Below are positions 12,592-12,998 of a stretch of 12,998 nt of DNA, piece after piece. Below the pieces are notes generated by a model, which was not told the origin of the DNA, made no database searches, and worked only from the letters and a program-made list of their open reading frames with translations. The DNA comes from JBJXHB01 sp046160725 (GTDB lineage Bacteria > Pseudomonadota > Gammaproteobacteria > Burkholderiales > Burkholderiaceae_C). The translations under genes were made by a program, and so were the position numbers. Within the stretch, counting starts at the first letter, position 1, and each line of letters starts with the position of its first letter. Location: contig JBJXHB010000413.1 in the NCBI GenBank assembly GCA_046160725.1, forward strand, positions 1 to 12,998, written 5' to 3'.

Positions 12592-12998
12592 GATGATCGC
12601 TTCTCCAGGGCGCGCAGCCGGTCGCGCAGGCTGTACAACTGCCGCAGCGTGGCCGCGTTCTTCTCCCAAGAGGCATTGTCGTCGAAGGGAAACAGGCCGC
12701 TGTACTGGCCCGGCTTCAGGATCGATCGCGTGATCACCGTGGCTGCCGTGACATGGACGTCGTCCACCAGCTCCAGGTGCCCAAGAATGATGGCCCCGCC
12801 ACCAGCCGTGCAGCGGCGCCCAATGCGCGCCGACCCGGCGATGCCGACGCAGCCCGCCATCGCACTGTGGGCACCGATGCGCACGTTATGGCCGACCTGG
12901 ACCAGATTGTCCAGCTTGACCCCATCGTCGAGCATCGTGTCGTCCAGCGCGCCGCGGTCGATGCAGGTGTTGGCGCCGATCTCGACGTCGTCGCCGAT
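12588..12998 (-). CDS. lpxD: UDP-3-O-acylglucosamine N-acyltransferase LpxD, 3' part
   Basis: LpxD adds the second 3-hydroxyacyl chain, to the 2-amino group of UDP-3-O-acylglucosamine, in lipid A synthesis. The frame is open to the window edge, so the start is missing. The visible 136 residues are the end of the beta-helix domain and the C-terminal helix. EIGANTCIDRGALDDT followed by NLVQVGHNVRIG aligns with E. coli, and the histidine of GHNV matches catalytic H239. The hexapeptide rungs continue to GHLEL. PGQYSGLFPF and the helical end LRDRLRALEKR follow. Compared with E. coli LpxD (341 residues), roughly 200 N-terminal residues are outside the window. An internal ATG at 12935 is not the start. 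The TGA overlaps the fabZ GTG. Confidence 0.96.
   Translation of the reverse strand: MGDDVEIGANTCIDRGALDDTMLDDGVKLDNLVQVGHNVRIGAHSAMAGCVGIAGSARIGRRCTAGGGAIILGHLELVDDVHVTAATVITRSILKPGQYSGLFPFDDNASWEKNAATLRQLYSLRDRLRALEKRSS

Noticed and set aside
12592..12669. N-terminal extension of FabZ to an ATG at 12669
   Set aside because: These codons lie inside lpxD and lack homology. The GTG at 12591 gives the exact family length.

Overview
The window is a stretch of core chromosome from a GC-rich Gammaproteobacterium. The evidence is the Raetz-pathway lipid A cluster (lpxD-fabZ-lpxA-lpxB-rnhB), the rpsF-priB-rpsR-rplI ribosomal cluster followed by dnaB, a divergent ppsA/ppsR pair and a PA0069-type radical SAM gene. 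The gene content fits the Xanthomonadales (Lysobacterales) and related lineages, but the exact taxon cannot be fixed from the sequence. No tRNA, rRNA, mobile element, CRISPR array or prophage gene is visible. The region is compact, with no gene-free stretch longer than about 200 bases.

Positions 1-2072: the 3' end of a plus-strand gene with TPR-like helical repeats (1-797) faces a minus-strand PA0069-family radical SAM gene (877-1998). A long imperfect hairpin (805-862) lies between them. A LexA-type palindrome (1997-2018) covers the -10 element and the start codon of the radical SAM gene, suggesting SOS control.

Positions 2073-5240 (all minus strand): the reading order is rpsF (S6), priB, rpsR (S18), rplI (L9), a canonical intrinsic terminator, then dnaB. 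A perfect TATAAT -10 and an S6:S18-type leader hairpin precede rpsF. Two DnaA-box-like 9-mers sit upstream of dnaB. This block joins translation with replication restart (PriB) and fork unwinding (DnaB).

Positions 5241-8662: ppsA (PEP synthase, minus) and ppsR (its bifunctional kinase/pyrophosphorylase, plus) diverge from a 200-bp intergenic region. PpsR is expected to switch PpsA off and on by modifying the threonine two residues before the catalytic histidine.

Positions 8656-12998 (all minus strand): lpxD (5' end outside the window), fabZ, lpxA, lpxB, rnhB and a TrmH/SpoU RNA methyltransferase are packed with overlaps or tiny gaps. They look like one transcript. LpxA, LpxD and LpxB perform early lipid A steps and FabZ supplies fatty-acid elongation from the same 3-hydroxyacyl-ACP pool. 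RnhB and the methyltransferase are co-transcribed housekeeping functions. The methyltransferase stop overlaps the ppsR stop tail to tail.

I did not find a novel multi-gene system. The most interesting signals are regulatory: the LexA-like box, the apparently leaderless starts of the radical SAM and dnaB genes, and the DnaA-like boxes. A bulky residue at the LpxA acyl-chain ruler position is the main protein-level point.
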